20,789 bases of DNA, taken from contig JAZRZA010000035.1 of the NCBI GenBank assembly GCA_045601045.1, forward strand, positions 1 to 20,789. The letters are read 5' to 3'. Of the stretch, positions 20,651-20,789 are shown piece after piece; the stretch's first letter is position 1, and each line of letters starts with the position of its first letter. A model generated the notes under the pieces. It saw only the letters and a program-made list of their open reading frames with translations, searched no databases and was not told the DNA's origin. Made by a program: the position numbers and the translations under genes. Source of the DNA: UBA1181 sp045601045 (GTDB lineage Bacteria; Bacteroidota; Bacteroidia; Bacteroidales; Paludibacteraceae).

Positions 20651-20789
20651 CTGTCTAGTCCTGAAATAGCGTTACAAAAAAAAGTAATGTTATGGAAGAG
20701 AAAGAAAGAGTTTATGTTAAACGGACGCAGAAAGACTACAGTATGACGTTTAAGATGTCCGTGGTTAAGGAAGTAGAGACAACCGACAT
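20651..20789 (+). mobile_element. Left end of an IS3-type insertion sequence (cut by window edge)
   Basis: The sequence from about 20651 (CTGTCTAGTCCTGAAATAG) up to the transposase start resembles the terminal inverted repeat plus short leader of Bacteroidales IS3-family elements, as I remember them. The right end is outside the window, so neither the inverted repeat nor the target duplication can be verified. Confidence 0.5.
20692..20789 (+). CDS. Transposase orfA (IS3/IS911-type helix-turn-helix), 5' part
   Basis: The first 32 codons of a gene running off the window, beginning MEEKERVYVKRTQKDYSMTF and continuing KMSVVKEVE. The basic VKRTQKDYSM.FK..VV.EVE pattern is what I recognise as the N-terminus of OrfA in Bacteroidales IS3-family elements; it precedes a DNA-binding helix-turn-helix. 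An A-rich run precedes the ATG. A second frame (orfB, DDE integrase) is expected downstream, outside the window. Confidence 0.65.
   Translation, partial: MEEKERVYVKRTQKDYSMTFKMSVVKEVETTD

Overview
The window reads as chromosomal DNA from a Bacteroidales (phylum Bacteroidota), probably a gut or oral commensal. Reasons: promoters match the Bacteroidota -7 element TAnnTTTG, starts lack Shine-Dalgarno sites and have A-rich leaders, and the gene content is typical of the group (DUF1846 protein, DUF4924 protein, short RRM protein, MutL with the Bacteroidota-type C-terminus, BspA-like repeat protein, ilvD-ilvB-ilvN plus acyl-ACP thioesterase). I cannot name the genus.

Layout. 1-530: remnant of an Rpn-type (PD-(D/E)XK) recombination-promoting nuclease, frame-broken near its visible 5' end, then a terminator. 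531-2070: a DHA2-type MFS drug exporter and tRNA-His(GTG), both on the minus strand, separated by an intrinsic terminator. 2218-3557: a plus-strand pair, an AlkD-like HEAT protein and a PAQR/hemolysin III membrane protein; the latter overlaps the convergent DUF4924 gene by 24 bases. 3534-9934: a tight seven-gene minus-strand run (DUF1846, mlaE, mlaF, small membrane protein, mutL, S4 RNA-binding protein, DUF4924), apparently from one promoter. 10011-17225: a second minus-strand run, ilvD-ilvB-ilvN-acyl-ACP thioesterase-nfeD-flotillin, ending in a strong terminator. 17270-17727: a divergent RRM RNA-binding protein gene. 17806-18957: a secreted Cys-ladder repeat protein. 19011-20053: murB. 20054-20650: a gene-free stretch with two perfect DnaA boxes, one near match and two large hairpins. 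20651-end: the left edge of an IS3-type insertion sequence, cut by the window.

The best regulatory finding is upstream of ilvD. The 170-base leader encodes a 19-residue peptide, MEYGHIHITLAHLVVVRLR, of which eight residues are Ile, Leu or Val (including Val-Val-Val). It is followed by mutually exclusive antiterminator and terminator hairpins that share one segment. This is the full architecture of ribosome-mediated transcription attenuation responding to branched-chain amino-acid supply. It would control ilvD-ilvB-ilvN and possibly the thioesterase, NfeD and flotillin genes behind them. ilvC, which I recall as usually closing this cluster in Bacteroides, is not here.
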